A DNA stretch of 64,000 nucleotides, from assembly GCA_934454635.1 (NCBI GenBank), contig CAKSFR010000010.1, positions 51,237-115,236 of the forward strand, in the 5' to 3' direction. Below are positions 16,793 to 25,718 of this stretch, piece by piece. Each line of letters opens with the position of its first letter. Positions within the stretch are counted from its first letter, which is position 1. The notes under the pieces were generated by a model. It searched no databases. It had not been told where the DNA came from and worked only from the letters and a program-made list of their open reading frames with translations. Source of the DNA: an uncultured Ruminiclostridium sp. Its GTDB lineage: Bacteria; Bacillota; Clostridia; Oscillospirales; Ruminococcaceae. The translations under genes and the position numbers were made by a program.

Positions 16793-18832
16793 TTATTCTA
16801 TCGCTTCGGTACGGTATACGAACTTGACCTGACCGCTCGTTTCGCCCGAAACGCCCGAGAATGTGCGGTAATTTTCCGAAACCTCGGAGGTTAAATCAAG
16901 TCTGTGAAGAACGCCCTCAATATCGCCGTCGATCGCGTTCACAAGCTTTGAAATGCCCTCGTCGTTGAGCTTGATTATGCCTGCGTTAAGCTCCTTTGCA
17001 CCGTCGCGAAGCTGCGTAACGCCGTCGATAAGCGCGGGAACATTTTCGCCGAGCTTCTGAACGCCCGCGTTAAGCTCCGTCATGCCGTCGGAAAGCTCCT
17101 TTGCGCCGCTGCCGAGCGTCTGCGCGCCTGCGTCAAGCTGCTCCGCGCCCGCCTTTGCGGAAGAAACGCCCTGTGTATACGCCGCAAGACCCGTGTAAAA
17201 CTCGTTGTAGCTGTCAAGCTGAGCGATAAGGCTCTTTATGCTCTCGCGACCCGCCTTTGCGGCAGCCTTACCCTGAGCGAGCTGATTTTTAACGTCTGCG
17301 GACTGCATATTCTGCTCGATAAGCGCGTCGATCTGTTCGGAGGTGTTCTGCTCAACGAGCGCCTTTACCTCGTCGGAAGCCATCTGCGCGTCAACCGCAG
17401 CCTTTATCTGCGCCTGCTGCTCTGCCGAAACCGCGCCCGCGGCAACGCCCTGTTCATACTGCTCGGAGGTCATTCCGAGCGTTTCGAGAACCTTTGCCTG
17501 AACCTGCGCGCGGACAGCCTCGGTGACCTTCGCCGTGATAACGTCTTTTTGTGCAGTTACTGCCGCGCTGACCTTTTCACGCGCCTGCTCGGTCAGTCCC
17601 TCGTCGCTCAGTCCCGCCAGAACGCCGTCAAGCACTGTCTTATAGTTATCGACCGTCAGAGTCGGAACGTCCAAGCCCGCCGCCTTGAGCTGCTCGTTTG
17701 CAGTCGCGAGGAGCGTGTCGAACACCTGCTTTGCGCCCGCGTTGAGCGCCGCACTGTTTTCATCAAGCTGAGAAAGTCCGCCGTAAAGCGTTTCAACGCC
17801 TGCGGTAAGCTCGCTCGTGCCGTCGTAGAGCGTCTTTGCGCCCACCGCAAGCTGCTCAGAACCGCCCGCGAGGGTATTTACGCCCTGAGCAAGCTCGTCG
17901 GAGGAGGAAAGCAGCGTTTCAAGCCCGTCCGCAAGCTCTCCCGAACCGCCGATAAGCCGATCCATAGCGTCTGTAAGCTTTGTGGCAGCCTCGGTCAGCT
18001 TATCGATGTCCTCAAAGCCGTCCACTTCAATATCGTTGAACACCTCGTTCGTGGCAACGGTAAATGTGTTTGTAAGCGAGAAATTCTTTACGTCCGCAGT
18101 TATCTCAAAATATTCGGGTATCTCGACCTTTTCACTGTCAAGGCCGAGATTTTCGGTAAGTCCCGGAAAAGCTATCCCAACAACCGCGCTGCGGTCGCCG
18201 TCGTTGATAAGGCGGCAGTTCTTTACCTCAACGTTCGTGAAAACGTCGTTGTCGAGCAGCATACCCGTTATCGCGGCGAACGGAACGTAGATTTTCTCTT
18301 CCTTTCCGTCAATCGTGCGGGTTTCGTACTGATTGTTGGCAAATTCATAGCGTATCGTTACTTTTCCGCTCTTTCCCGCAAGGTCTGCGGGAGAAATTTC
18401 GTTTCCGTCAAGCAGGTATGTAACCTTCATATCAACGGGCAGCGCCTTGTCTATCGTGCCCTGATAATAAATATCGCCGCCGTTTGCGTTCCAAGTAAGA
18501 TCGCCGCTTCCCGAGAAGCTCTCGTTGCCCTTTACGTTTTCAATTCCGCTCAGCTCGGAATAATCGGAGAGAGCGTTTTCGCCGAGCGTGTTTTTAAGCC
18601 AGTCGCTGACGATTATTTTATTTCTGCTGCCGTCCGCGTTTGCGAAAACATAGACGGTTTCGTCCTTTACGGGGGTATCTTCGCTGTCGTTTTTTGTTTC
18701 AACTGCGGCAGGTTCGGTGTTTTCCGCCGCGTTGTTCTTATCCGAATCGGCAGCATAAGCGATGCCTGCCGAGCTTAATATTACCGCCGCGCCTACTGCC
18801 GCAGCAAGAATTTTCTTTGTTCTGATGCACAT
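16793..18832 (-). CDS. Secreted/membrane-tethered coiled protein of an MMPL exporter operon (YhgE/Pip-repeat type)
   Basis: A 679-residue protein with a signal peptide (KILAAAVGAAVILSSAGIAYAAD). Residues ~60-250 form a beta-rich domain. From ~270 on there are many short repeats of the GxxxLxxG type (LIGGSGELADGLETLL, LAGGSEQLAVGAKTL, LYDGTSELTAGVETL, LDAGAQTLGSGAKEL), as in YhgE/Pip and phage-infection-protein families, where they build long helical rods. No C-terminal membrane helix is obvious. It is the last gene after the MMPL transporter (33-bp gap), so it probably acts as the extracellular partner of that pump. Substrate is unknown. Confidence 0.75.
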   Translation of the reverse strand: MCIRTKKILAAAVGAAVILSSAGIAYAADSDKNNAAENTEPAAVETKNDSEDTPVKDETVYVFANADGSRNKIIVSDWLKNTLGENALSDYSELSGIENVKGNESFSGSGDLTWNANGGDIYYQGTIDKALPVDMKVTYLLDGNEISPADLAGKSGKVTIRYEFANNQYETRTIDGKEEKIYVPFAAITGMLLDNDVFTNVEVKNCRLINDGDRSAVVGIAFPGLTENLGLDSEKVEIPEYFEITADVKNFSLTNTFTVATNEVFNDIEVDGFEDIDKLTEAATKLTDAMDRLIGGSGELADGLETLLSSSDELAQGVNTLAGGSEQLAVGAKTLYDGTSELTAGVETLYGGLSQLDENSAALNAGAKQVFDTLLATANEQLKAAGLDVPTLTVDNYKTVLDGVLAGLSDEGLTEQAREKVSAAVTAQKDVITAKVTEAVRAQVQAKVLETLGMTSEQYEQGVAAGAVSAEQQAQIKAAVDAQMASDEVKALVEQNTSEQIDALIEQNMQSADVKNQLAQGKAAAKAGRESIKSLIAQLDSYNEFYTGLAAYTQGVSSAKAGAEQLDAGAQTLGSGAKELSDGMTELNAGVQKLGENVPALIDGVTQLRDGAKELNAGIIKLNDEGISKLVNAIDGDIEGVLHRLDLTSEVSENYRTFSGVSGETSGQVKFVYRTEAIE

Positions 18833-18865
18833 GATATATCTTCCTTTCTTATCGGTTGGTTGCTT

Positions 18866-20941
18866 TCAATTGGTTACTTTCTTCTTCATACCTGCCGTTG
18901 TTGCGATTATGAGCTTATCGCAGAGCATGAGCAGAGCGGGCAGGATAAATACTACGCAGAGCATACTTACTATAGCGCCGCGCGCCATAAGCATACACAT
19001 GGAGCTGATGATGTCAATGTCGGAGTAAATCGCTACGCCGAATGTCGCCGCAAAAAGTCCCATGCCGCTTACGATTATCGAGGGTATTGAAGAAGCGAGC
19101 GCCGTTGTTACCGCCGAGCGCTTATCCGCGCCCGAAATTCTTTCGGATTTATATCTGGTCGTCATAAGTATCGCATAATCGACCGTCGCGCCGAGCTGGA
19201 TAGTGCTTATGCAGATAGGAGCGATGAACGGAAGCGACTGACCGAGATAATGCGGAAGTCCGAGGTTTATGAATATTGCAAGCTCGATTACCGCTATTAA
19301 AATAAACGGGAGGCTCGCGCTCTTGGTCACTATTGCGATTATTACGAATATCGCTATGATTGATACAGCGTTTACGACCTGGAAGTCGCGGTTCGTCGTT
19401 TCTATCATATCTTTCATGCAGGGCGCTTCGCCGATAAGCATACCGTTTTCGTCATATTTCTTGAGTATTTCGTTGAGCGAGTCTATCTGAGCGTTTACAT
19501 TGTCGCTCGCGACCTTATATTCGGAGTTGATGAGCAGCAGCTCCCATTTATCGCTCTTTAAAACGCTTCTTATACTGTCGGGGAGTATTTCTTCGGGAAC
19601 TCTCGAGCCGATAACGCTTTCAAGTCCTATCGCATATCTCACGCCGTCAACCTCGTCCATTTCCTTTATCATGTTTCTTACGTCCTTGCTCGGCAGATCC
19701 GCGCTTACAAGAACCATATGCGTTGAGGCGATATCAAAATCCTCCGAAAGCTTTGAGTTTGCGATAACGTATTCCATATCCTCGGGGAGGCACTGACCCA
19801 TATCGTAGTAAACCTCGTCGTTCGTCCTGTTATAGCCGTAAAGCGCGGGCGCAACGAGCACTGCGAACGCGATAAGGAACGCGGGGAACACCTTTGTGAC
19901 CTTTGAGGCGAACTTTTCCATGTTCGGGATAAGGGATTTGTGCTTCGTTTTCTGAAGCGGCTTATCGAGGAGGAGTATAAGCGACGGGAGAACGGTTACA
20001 CAGCCGACTACGCCGAGCAGAACGCCTTTCGCCATTACAAGACCGAGGTCAAAGCCGAGCGTAAACGTCATGAAGCAGAGGGCGATAAAGCCCGCTATCG
20101 TTGTTAAGGAGCTTCCGACAACGGAAGTAAGCGTTTCGTGAATCGCCGCCGCCATAGCTTCCTTATTATCGGTGTTATGTGTAAGCTGTTCGTTATAGCT
20201 GTGCCAGAGGAATATCGAGTAGTCCATCGTTACGGCAAGCTGTAAAACAGCGGAAAGAGCTTTCGTTATGTAGGAAATTTCTCCGAAGAAGAAGTTTGTG
20301 CCGAGGTTCAGAAGTATCATCATGCCGATACTTGCGAGGAAAACGAACGGAACCAGCCAGCCGTCAAGCAGCGCTATCATTGCCACGCACGCGCAAATTA
20401 CCGCAAGCGCAACGTATATAGGTTCTTCCTGTTCGCAGAGGTCTTTAAGGTCGGTTACCAGAGCGGACATACCCGAAACGAAGCACTGTTTTCCGCAAAC
20501 GGAGCGTATCTCGCGTATCGCGTCCATTGTCACATCGGCGGACGTAGCGCTGTCAAAGAATACAGCGATCATTGTAGCGCCGTCCTTGTTAAATTCGTTG
20601 TAGAGCTTATCGGGGAGCAGCTCCATCGGGATAGAAACGTCTGCAAGAGAGCTGTACCAGAGGACGGTATCAACGTGTTCGACGTCTTTTATCTTATCGG
20701 TAAGCGCCGCAACGTCCTTATCAGGCATATCCTCCACGACTATGAACGAGAACGCGCCCTTGCCGAAGTCCTCCATAAGCTCGTTCTGACCGATTACGGT
20801 ATCCATATCGTCGGGCAGATAATCAAGCATATCATAGTTTATTCTCGTCCCGATCATTCCCAGTACCGACGGTATCATCAGTACAAGAGTGACAATCAGG
20901 ATAGGTATGCGGTATTTTACGACCGCCTTTGAAAATTTCAT
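18866..20941 (-). CDS. MMPL/RND superfamily transporter
   Basis: A 691-residue, roughly 12-helix transporter formed from two tandem halves. Each half starts with a membrane helix and a large extracytoplasmic loop beginning NYDMLDYLPDDMD or VYYDMGQCLPEDMEY, the duplicated hallmark of RND pumps. Proton-relay type helices with DYSIFLWH and DYAILMTTRYKSER correspond to the conserved GxxxDY segment of MMPL and hydrophobe/amphiphile exporters. Gram-positive members export lipids or drugs; the substrate here cannot be read. It lies between the CmpB-like gene (17-bp gap) and the secreted coil protein. Confidence 0.9.
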   Translation of the reverse strand: MKFSKAVVKYRIPILIVTLVLMIPSVLGMIGTRINYDMLDYLPDDMDTVIGQNELMEDFGKGAFSFIVVEDMPDKDVAALTDKIKDVEHVDTVLWYSSLADVSIPMELLPDKLYNEFNKDGATMIAVFFDSATSADVTMDAIREIRSVCGKQCFVSGMSALVTDLKDLCEQEEPIYVALAVICACVAMIALLDGWLVPFVFLASIGMMILLNLGTNFFFGEISYITKALSAVLQLAVTMDYSIFLWHSYNEQLTHNTDNKEAMAAAIHETLTSVVGSSLTTIAGFIALCFMTFTLGFDLGLVMAKGVLLGVVGCVTVLPSLILLLDKPLQKTKHKSLIPNMEKFASKVTKVFPAFLIAFAVLVAPALYGYNRTNDEVYYDMGQCLPEDMEYVIANSKLSEDFDIASTHMVLVSADLPSKDVRNMIKEMDEVDGVRYAIGLESVIGSRVPEEILPDSIRSVLKSDKWELLLINSEYKVASDNVNAQIDSLNEILKKYDENGMLIGEAPCMKDMIETTNRDFQVVNAVSIIAIFVIIAIVTKSASLPFILIAVIELAIFINLGLPHYLGQSLPFIAPICISTIQLGATVDYAILMTTRYKSERISGADKRSAVTTALASSIPSIIVSGMGLFAATFGVAIYSDIDIISSMCMLMARGAIVSMLCVVFILPALLMLCDKLIIATTAGMKKKVTN

Positions 20942-20958
20942 TTTCTGTCAGTCCTTTC

Positions 20959-21582
20959 TTATCTTCTGTATTTCTTTGCGAGGGGTATTTCTTTTCTCCA
21001 TTTTTCGTTAAGACTGCGCGTGCGGTACATTTTTGTGAAGCTGGCAATAAAGTCGGCAACCATTATTGTACCGAGCGTTACGGCTAAAACGTTAAGGAGC
21101 GTGGGCGGAACGCGCTGCGTGAGCCGCAGGAGCGGCTCGAAGCAGCTTCCCATAAAAGAGGTTATAAGGAGTGCGAAGCCTGTGCTTGTCGGAACCGAGG
21201 TGTATTTCGTGATGTGAAGCGGAATATCGTTGTAATTCCAGTATTCAAATCCGAAAACCTTTTCAACGAAGAAGCCGAGCGCGATTTCGCCGAGGCTTAC
21301 GACCATGAAGGAGATGAGGAAATAGACCACATACTGCATCTGTGTTTCGCCCTCAAGAAACCTCGTACCAAGCAGGCGTATATCGCCCGGAACTCCGAAG
21401 AGAACAAACATTCCGACTACGAGCAAGCCGTACCCGAGCAGAAACGGGAATGTCATGTTCCTGTTGTCGATATAGCCGTGTTTTAAAAGCATCCATGTGT
21501 TTTCAACAGTAAAGCCGATAAAGGATATTATCGCCGTCATCATTATAAGAACCGAACTGTCGTATCCTGTCATAGCGGGCAC
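20959..21582 (-). CDS. Putative ABC-transporter type IV (CmpB/PF06541) membrane protein
   Basis: A 207-residue polytopic protein with about five or six hydrophobic segments. The blocks FTVENTWMLLKHG, NRNMTFPFLLGYG and FGFEYWNYNDIPLHI match the CmpB-like family in Clostridia. Despite the family name, no ATPase partner is seen. It sits 20 bp after the DUF308 gene and 17 bp before the MMPL pump, so it is likely an accessory subunit of the same export system. Confidence 0.72.
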   Translation of the reverse strand: MPAMTGYDSSVLIMMTAIISFIGFTVENTWMLLKHGYIDNRNMTFPFLLGYGLLVVGMFVLFGVPGDIRLLGTRFLEGETQMQYVVYFLISFMVVSLGEIALGFFVEKVFGFEYWNYNDIPLHITKYTSVPTSTGFALLITSFMGSCFEPLLRLTQRVPPTLLNVLAVTLGTIMVADFIASFTKMYRTRSLNEKWRKEIPLAKKYRR

Positions 21583-21602
21583 TCCCTTTCTTTAATCTTT
21601 AT

Positions 21603-22196
21603 TTATTCGTCCGATTTATCGATCGTTATTTCGATCACGTCGGGCTTCTGGTTTTTCGCGATCTTGACTGCGAGGAGAATAGTCACGAGATTGAGTATTC
21701 CGTCCGCGAGAATCGACGCGCCGAGAAGAATTACCATAACGCTTGCGCCCTTTTCGGGGTAGAGCAGGAGAAGCGTGCCGATAATAAGTGAAATTGCCGC
21801 AAAAACGGCGATAAGCCACCAGCTTTGTATGCCGAAGCGTCTGGAATCGTTCGCGATCTGAATTTTGAATATTCCGTCCGCAATAACGGCAATTCCGATA
21901 ACGCAGCTGATAAAGCTTATCATGCTCTGCGCGTTGATTATGACCGCCGTTCCGAGAACCATAAAGAGTATCCCGAAGCAAAGGTCATACTGAAACGCAA
22001 GACGGAACAGATCCTTTGAAAAATATCCGACCAGCTTTACTACGCCAAACAGGATAAGCGAAACGCCGAGGGCAATTCCGATAAAAAGCGCCGAGCTTTC
22101 GGGGTTTGCGATAAAGATTATTCCGAGCAGGCACATGAACGCTGACATTATGATATAGCCTGCTTTCGCAGCGGTAACGGGTAATGATGATTTCAT
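21603..22196 (-). CDS. DUF308/HdeD family membrane protein
   Basis: A 197-residue protein with six predicted helices in three pairs, the HdeD/DUF308 pattern (LLGIIFIANPESSALFIGI, VLGTAVIINAQSMISF, LIIGTLLLLYPEKGASVMV). Such proteins accompany stress or envelope genes; function is poorly defined. A strong AAAGGAAAGGAGG site precedes ATG 22196 and a TATAAT-like -10 is at 22227-22232, making this the first gene of the four-gene exporter operon that runs to 16793. Confidence 0.85.
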   Translation of the reverse strand: MKSSLPVTAAKAGYIIMSAFMCLLGIIFIANPESSALFIGIALGVSLILFGVVKLVGYFSKDLFRLAFQYDLCFGILFMVLGTAVIINAQSMISFISCVIGIAVIADGIFKIQIANDSRRFGIQSWWLIAVFAAISLIIGTLLLLYPEKGASVMVILLGASILADGILNLVTILLAVKIAKNQKPDVIEITIDKSDE

Positions 22197-22260
22197 ACCG
22201 ATAACCTCCTTTCCTTTTACGATTTTATTATAACTCGGAAAAGAGGAAATTAAAACGGAT

Positions 22261-22297
22261 AAAAAAATCCCTGTGTCTGAAAATAAGACACAGGGGG
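22261..22297 (-). terminator. Terminator of the TetR gene
   Basis: Stem CCCTGTGTCT/AGACACAGGG with a TTTTTTT tract on the minus strand. It separates tetR from the exporter operon; a MITE lies between the tetR stop and this terminator. Confidence 0.85.
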
Positions 22298-22342
22298 CTT
22301 TGTGTTATAATTTTGGGCAAAATGGGACGTTTGCACAATTTG

Positions 22343-22443
22343 TACTCAGCACCAGTTAAAAACTATACAAAGAATTTGAGTATAATCTTTGCATATAGGG
22401 GGGTATACGAGAATTTTTATCTGTTTTATTGGTGCTTAGTATT
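22343..22443. mobile_element. MITE family B, copy 3, overlapping the tetR stop codon
   Basis: Ends TACTCAGCACCAGTTAAAAA and TTTTATTGGTGCTTAGTA; interior TATAATCTTTGCATATAGGG. On the minus strand the tetR reading frame ends at TAA 22444-22442, at the element border. Confidence 0.85.
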
Positions 22444-22999
22444 ACTCGTCGGTGCAGCGGTTGACGAGCTGTTCAGCCACGCCCTGACGTATTTCAAACA
22501 GACGGTGGAAGTCGTCAAGAGCGGATTCCTTCATTCCGCAGTTCATCCAGTCGATAACCTGACCGAAGCAGACGCACTTGTAAAATCTTATAAGAATATT
22601 TTTATCATTCGGATCAATTTGCTTTTCTCCGAGCAGCTTATTTATGTAAGTCGTTACAACATATTCGCAGACATTGAACAGGCAGCGCTCGAAAAGCTCG
22701 CGATTTGCCGAATTATATATATGGTACACGGCTTTTCGGTTTTTTACGGCATAGCTAACCGCAACATTAAGGCACTGGTCGAAATTGTCTATCGTCGGAT
22801 ACCTTTCTATTATAGCTTCTGCGTCCTCGACGACGATCGCTTCAATTACGGCGGGCAGATCCTGAAAATGGTAGTAAAACGAATTTCGGTTTATCCCGCA
22901 GTCCTCAACGATGTCCTTTACGGTTATCTTATTTATCGGCTTTTCCTCAAGCAGCTTCAGAACCGAGGCTTTTATTGCGGATTTTGTGAGATTTGACAC
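22442..22999 (-). CDS. TetR/AcrR family transcriptional regulator
   Basis: A 185-residue regulator. The N-terminal DNA-binding domain contains KSAIKASVLKLLEEKP and the helix-turn-helix IVEDCGINRNSFYYHF; the C-terminal part is the variable ligand/dimer domain. Start is GTG 22999 after GGGAGGAG. An imperfect inverted repeat (AATGCTG-TAAA-CAGTATT, 23020-23037) between the ribosome binding site and the -10 suggests autorepression. It is followed by the MMPL exporter operon, its likely target. The last codons run into MITE B copy 3, which supplies the stop, so the natural C-terminus may have been altered. Confidence 0.88.
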   Translation of the reverse strand: MSNLTKSAIKASVLKLLEEKPINKITVKDIVEDCGINRNSFYYHFQDLPAVIEAIVVEDAEAIIERYPTIDNFDQCLNVAVSYAVKNRKAVYHIYNSANRELFERCLFNVCEYVVTTYINKLLGEKQIDPNDKNILIRFYKCVCFGQVIDWMNCGMKESALDDFHRLFEIRQGVAEQLVNRCTDE

Positions 23000-23019
23000 G
23001 GCTTCTCCTCCCTGATCGT

Positions 23020-23063
23020 AATGCTGTAAACAGTATTATAGCATTTTTTCGCGGAAATGGCAA
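23020..23063 (-). promoter_or_regulatory. tetR promoter with candidate operator
   Basis: Minus strand TTGCCA (23058-23063), 17 bp, TATAAT (23035-23040). An inverted repeat AATGCTG/CAGTATT with a 4-bp centre (23020-23037) overlaps the -10 edge and transcription start. Confidence 0.65.
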
Positions 23064-23661
23064 TACCCGACGGGGATTTTGTGGGCGGAGCGGCGGCTTT
23101 CAATCCCTTTCCCATTTTTCACACCTTGCAAAACGCCGCGTAACGGAGGATATTGCTTTTCTCCACTTTCGGCGGAGTGCGCCGAAAACTCCCGAGGGGG
23201 CGCAGGCGCGCCCGCAGTGCTTCGCTTCGCGCAGCACTGCGGCAGGCGGCGAAGCCGCCTGTATGCGTTCCGGCTTCGCCGGAACGCATAGCGCGCCCGC
23301 GCCCCGCCGATTACGGCGGAGTGCGCCGAAAAAAGCGGCAGCCTCGCGAGGGGAACTCGCGGTACATTTGCTTCGCAAACGTACCGCTCGCCCCTCATCG
23401 GCTGCCGCTGCGGCTTTCAATTTCTTTGTGCCATGTCCCACTTTCGCTGACGCCGCCTTGAGGAAGCTGCGCGGCGCGCGCCCGTCCGCGAAAGCGGACG
23501 GGCGCATGGGGCGGCGGCGAAGCCGCCGCCTGCCGCATTCGGCTTTGCCGAATGCGGCGCGCCGCGCGCGTGGGGGAGAAGCTCGTGTGGACGGCGGCGT
23601 TTTTCGGTGATTTCGGGAACAGCCAAGAAAGCAAAAGCCGCCGAGTGGACAAATTTACGTT
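23064..23661. repeat. Gene-free region with two family A elements (copies 5 and 6)
   Basis: Copy 5 (23199-23304): outer GGCGCAGGCGCGC/GCGCGCCCGCGCC; hairpins CCGCAGTGCT...AGCACTGCGG, CAGGCGGC-gaa-GCCGCCTG and TATGCGTTCCGGC-ttc-GCCGGAACGCATA. Copy 6 (23469-23570): outer GCGCGGCGCGC/GCGCGCCGCGC; hairpins GCCCGTCCGC-gaaa-GCGGACGGGC, GGCGGCGGC-gaa-GCCGCCGCC and GCCGCATTCGGC-ttt-GCCGAATGCGGC. Between them at 23330-23420 is a longer hairpin with apex GCGGTACATTTGC/GCAAACGTACCGC inside GCGGCAGCC/GGCTGCCGC arms, ending GCGGCTTTCAAT. Open frames here are artefacts. Confidence 0.85.
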
Positions 23662-24933
23662 TTATTTCCACGAAATGCTGTTGTCACCGACAGTAAGCAC
23701 AAAGACGTAGGCGTCCTGCGCACCCCAGCGGCACGCGTCGCCGTAATGTTCCGAGGTCGTACCCATGAATACGTCCGCGATAACGTCGGTAAGGTCGCCC
23801 GTATCGGCAGCAATCGCATAGCCGTAGACTGCCGAACCGTCCTTTGAGCAAATATACACCTCGCTGCCGAACGGGATAACGTCGGGATCAACGCCGATCG
23901 TGCCGATTTCAAGCTTTCTGCCGCTGTATGTTCCCGAACCCTCGGGCGCAGTATAAGCGGTAACTTTTCCGCTTATGCAGTAGGCGTAGTTTTCGGGAAG
24001 CCCGTCGATAAGGCGAAAGTCGCCCTCTTTTTTGCTGTAAGGTTCATTCAGAGCCGTACCCGTGAGGATAATTTCGTTTGTCGGCGGGATAATCGATACG
24101 TCTGAAATATATTTTTCCTCGGGAACTCCGTTTACAAGCACCTGCGTGGTTGTCGTTATGCGTTCTCCGCTCTCTCCCTGAACCTGCGTAAATCGAGTGC
24201 CCTTTTTATAAAGAGTGCTTTCGTGGTTCTCGGTCTGAAACGGGATAGGTTCGGAGGTTGAGGTTTCTATATGTTCAACGCGGTCAATGCTGATTTCCAT
24301 GCCGTCAAAGACCATTTCTGAAAGCTCATGGCTTACGCGGTCGTATTCGCCGAGAATTACTCCCTCGCGGCTGAGAAGTTCACCAACCGTTAGGTGCGCC
24401 GCCATTACCGCAAGTGTTTCGCCGTCAGCCGCAATTGTCACGGGAAACGCCTGTTCATAGGTTATTTCGGTTTCCTCGCCGATAAGAGAAAGCGCCGCAG
24501 GCTGAACAAAATCATATTCGTTAAGGGAAATACCCTCGCGATTTAACAGATTTTCTACGGTTTCGCCCGAAACCGCCCGAACCATGCGCTCCGACGAACT
24601 TGTTTTAAGGGGAATTTCGGGTGCGCGGATAACCGTGAGCTGCTTTACGCCGTTTTCCTCGGTAAGCTCCGCCTTATCTAGCGGATGCAGCGCGACGCGC
24701 TGTTCCGAAAGAATGTCGTCCGCCTCGTCAAACGCCGTAAGCACGCGACGGCTTTCCCCCGAATCTATAATCACCGCCTCGCAGCGGATATTCATCATTC
24801 CTGTCAGTACGAGCTGCGCCGTCAGAGTTGCGGCAAGAACCGCTCCTGTCACAAACCGGCGGCAATTGTGCAGCCTTATTGCGCAGGCATGGACTACGGT
24901 AGTGTTTTTAAATAATTGTCTTATGTTTTTCAT
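23662..24933 (-). CDS. Secreted DUF348/G5/3D-domain cell-wall protein (YabE/resuscitation-factor-like)
   Basis: A 423-residue exported protein. A membrane/signal segment (FVTGAVLAATLTAQLVLTGM) is followed by repeated ubiquitin-like DUF348 units (ISLNEYDFVQP, VILGEYDRVSH), a G5 domain (TQVQGESGERITTTTQVLVNG) and a C-terminal 3D domain with its three Asp: TIGVDPDVIPFGSEVYI, then AIAADTGD and ADVFM. The 3D domain is the lytic-transglycosylase-like fold of MltA/YabE/Rpf proteins acting on peptidoglycan. Start follows GCAGGAGGTG, with a consensus promoter at 24977-25005. Single-gene unit. Confidence 0.9.
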   Translation of the reverse strand: MKNIRQLFKNTTVVHACAIRLHNCRRFVTGAVLAATLTAQLVLTGMMNIRCEAVIIDSGESRRVLTAFDEADDILSEQRVALHPLDKAELTEENGVKQLTVIRAPEIPLKTSSSERMVRAVSGETVENLLNREGISLNEYDFVQPAALSLIGEETEITYEQAFPVTIAADGETLAVMAAHLTVGELLSREGVILGEYDRVSHELSEMVFDGMEISIDRVEHIETSTSEPIPFQTENHESTLYKKGTRFTQVQGESGERITTTTQVLVNGVPEEKYISDVSIIPPTNEIILTGTALNEPYSKKEGDFRLIDGLPENYAYCISGKVTAYTAPEGSGTYSGRKLEIGTIGVDPDVIPFGSEVYICSKDGSAVYGYAIAADTGDLTDVIADVFMGTTSEHYGDACRWGAQDAYVFVLTVGDNSISWK

Positions 24934-24976
24934 GTCTGCACCTCCTGCTGTACAACATTATTGGAATACTTCGCAT

Positions 24977-25005
24977 ATTATAACCACTTGTTTAGGTGAT
25001 GTCAA
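24977..25005 (-). promoter_or_regulatory. Consensus sigma-A promoter of the 3D-domain gene
   Basis: Minus strand TTGACA (25000-25005), 17-bp spacer, TATAAT (24977-24982), 44 bp upstream of ATG 24933. Confidence 0.9.
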
Positions 25006-25153
25006 ATAAATGAAGCTGTTGAAAGTTGTATATTTTTCACAATGAAAACTGTATCAATTTACATAAAAAACGACGATTTTGCTTATTTCTATGTATAACC
25101 GACCTGTGTTATACTCTGAGTATAGTCAATTTTGTGAATTTCAACAAAATGTA

Positions 25154-25190
25154 AAAACAGCAGCTTTCCATGTCGGAAACCGCTGTTTTA
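25154..25190 (-). terminator. Terminator of the small gene at 25200
   Basis: AAAACAGC/GCTGTTTT stem with a TTTCC/GGAAA extension; T-tract on both strands. Confidence 0.8.
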
Positions 25191-25199
25191 TGCGATATT

Positions 25200-25406
25200 T
25201 TAGCTATTTGGGTCTATTTGCTCGGTATTCAGACGCTCGACAAACCGACGCATCTCTGCCTTTGACGCGATTGAACGCGTCTGTTCGATCACTTCACTTT
25301 GCCGCTGCTCGGACATTGCCGCGAACGCTTTCAGCGCGCCCGCGTTTGCCGCAAGCGCGTATCCAAGTCCGAGCGGGACAGACGGACGCTTTCCCTGTTC
25401 CTGCAT
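25200..25406 (-). CDS. Small conserved-looking protein, function unknown
   Basis: A 68-residue protein starting MQEQGKRPSVPLGLGYALA. The segment LKAFAAMSEQRQSEVIEQ followed by SKAEMRRFVERL resembles the short C-terminal YdeI/OmdA-type motif (F..L....R..I......S..EMR..V..L) seen in many small Clostridia proteins. The start is ATG 25406, supported by AAAGGAAG nine bases upstream; the longer open frame beyond it runs into repeat DNA. It has its own terminator. No function can be assigned. Confidence 0.72.
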   Translation of the reverse strand: MQEQGKRPSVPLGLGYALAANAGALKAFAAMSEQRQSEVIEQTRSIASKAEMRRFVERLNTEQIDPNS

Positions 25407-25718
25407 ACACACACTTCCTTTCAAGGGTAATGTGCGCGGATTTTCGTCGGATATACGCGGAGTTTGCGAGTTTGCGGGCGCGCGCCGTGCAGCGCTTAGC
25501 GCTGCACGGTCGGGGCGGCGAAGCCGCCCCATAGCATATTTCAGCAAAGCTGAAATATGCTGCGCGCCCGAGTGTACGCAGTATCATTTGGAAAGCGGCG
25601 TTTGCGAAGGCGAGAAATATTACGAGGAAATTAAAAGCCGCGGCGGCAGCCGATGAGGGGGCTGCCGCATTGACGACGATTCTCTTGTTCGATTTTATAT
25701 AATCAGTCGTCTGTCAGC
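25407..25718. repeat. Intergenic region with family A element (copy 7)
   Basis: The core at 25475-25570 has an outer stem CGGGCGCGC/GCGCGCCCG and hairpins CCGTGCAGCGC-tta-GCGCTGCACGG, GGGGCGGC-gaa-GCCGCCCC and AGCATATTTCAGC-aaa-GCTGAAATATGCT. The right flank ends TTAAAAGCCGCGGCGGCAGCC, as at other copies. Nothing else recognised. Confidence 0.85.

Noticed and set aside
17549-18778. 409-residue plus-strand open frame opposite the GxxxLxxG rod protein
   Set aside because: Mirror of a highly repetitive gene; no start signal and no recognisable domain.
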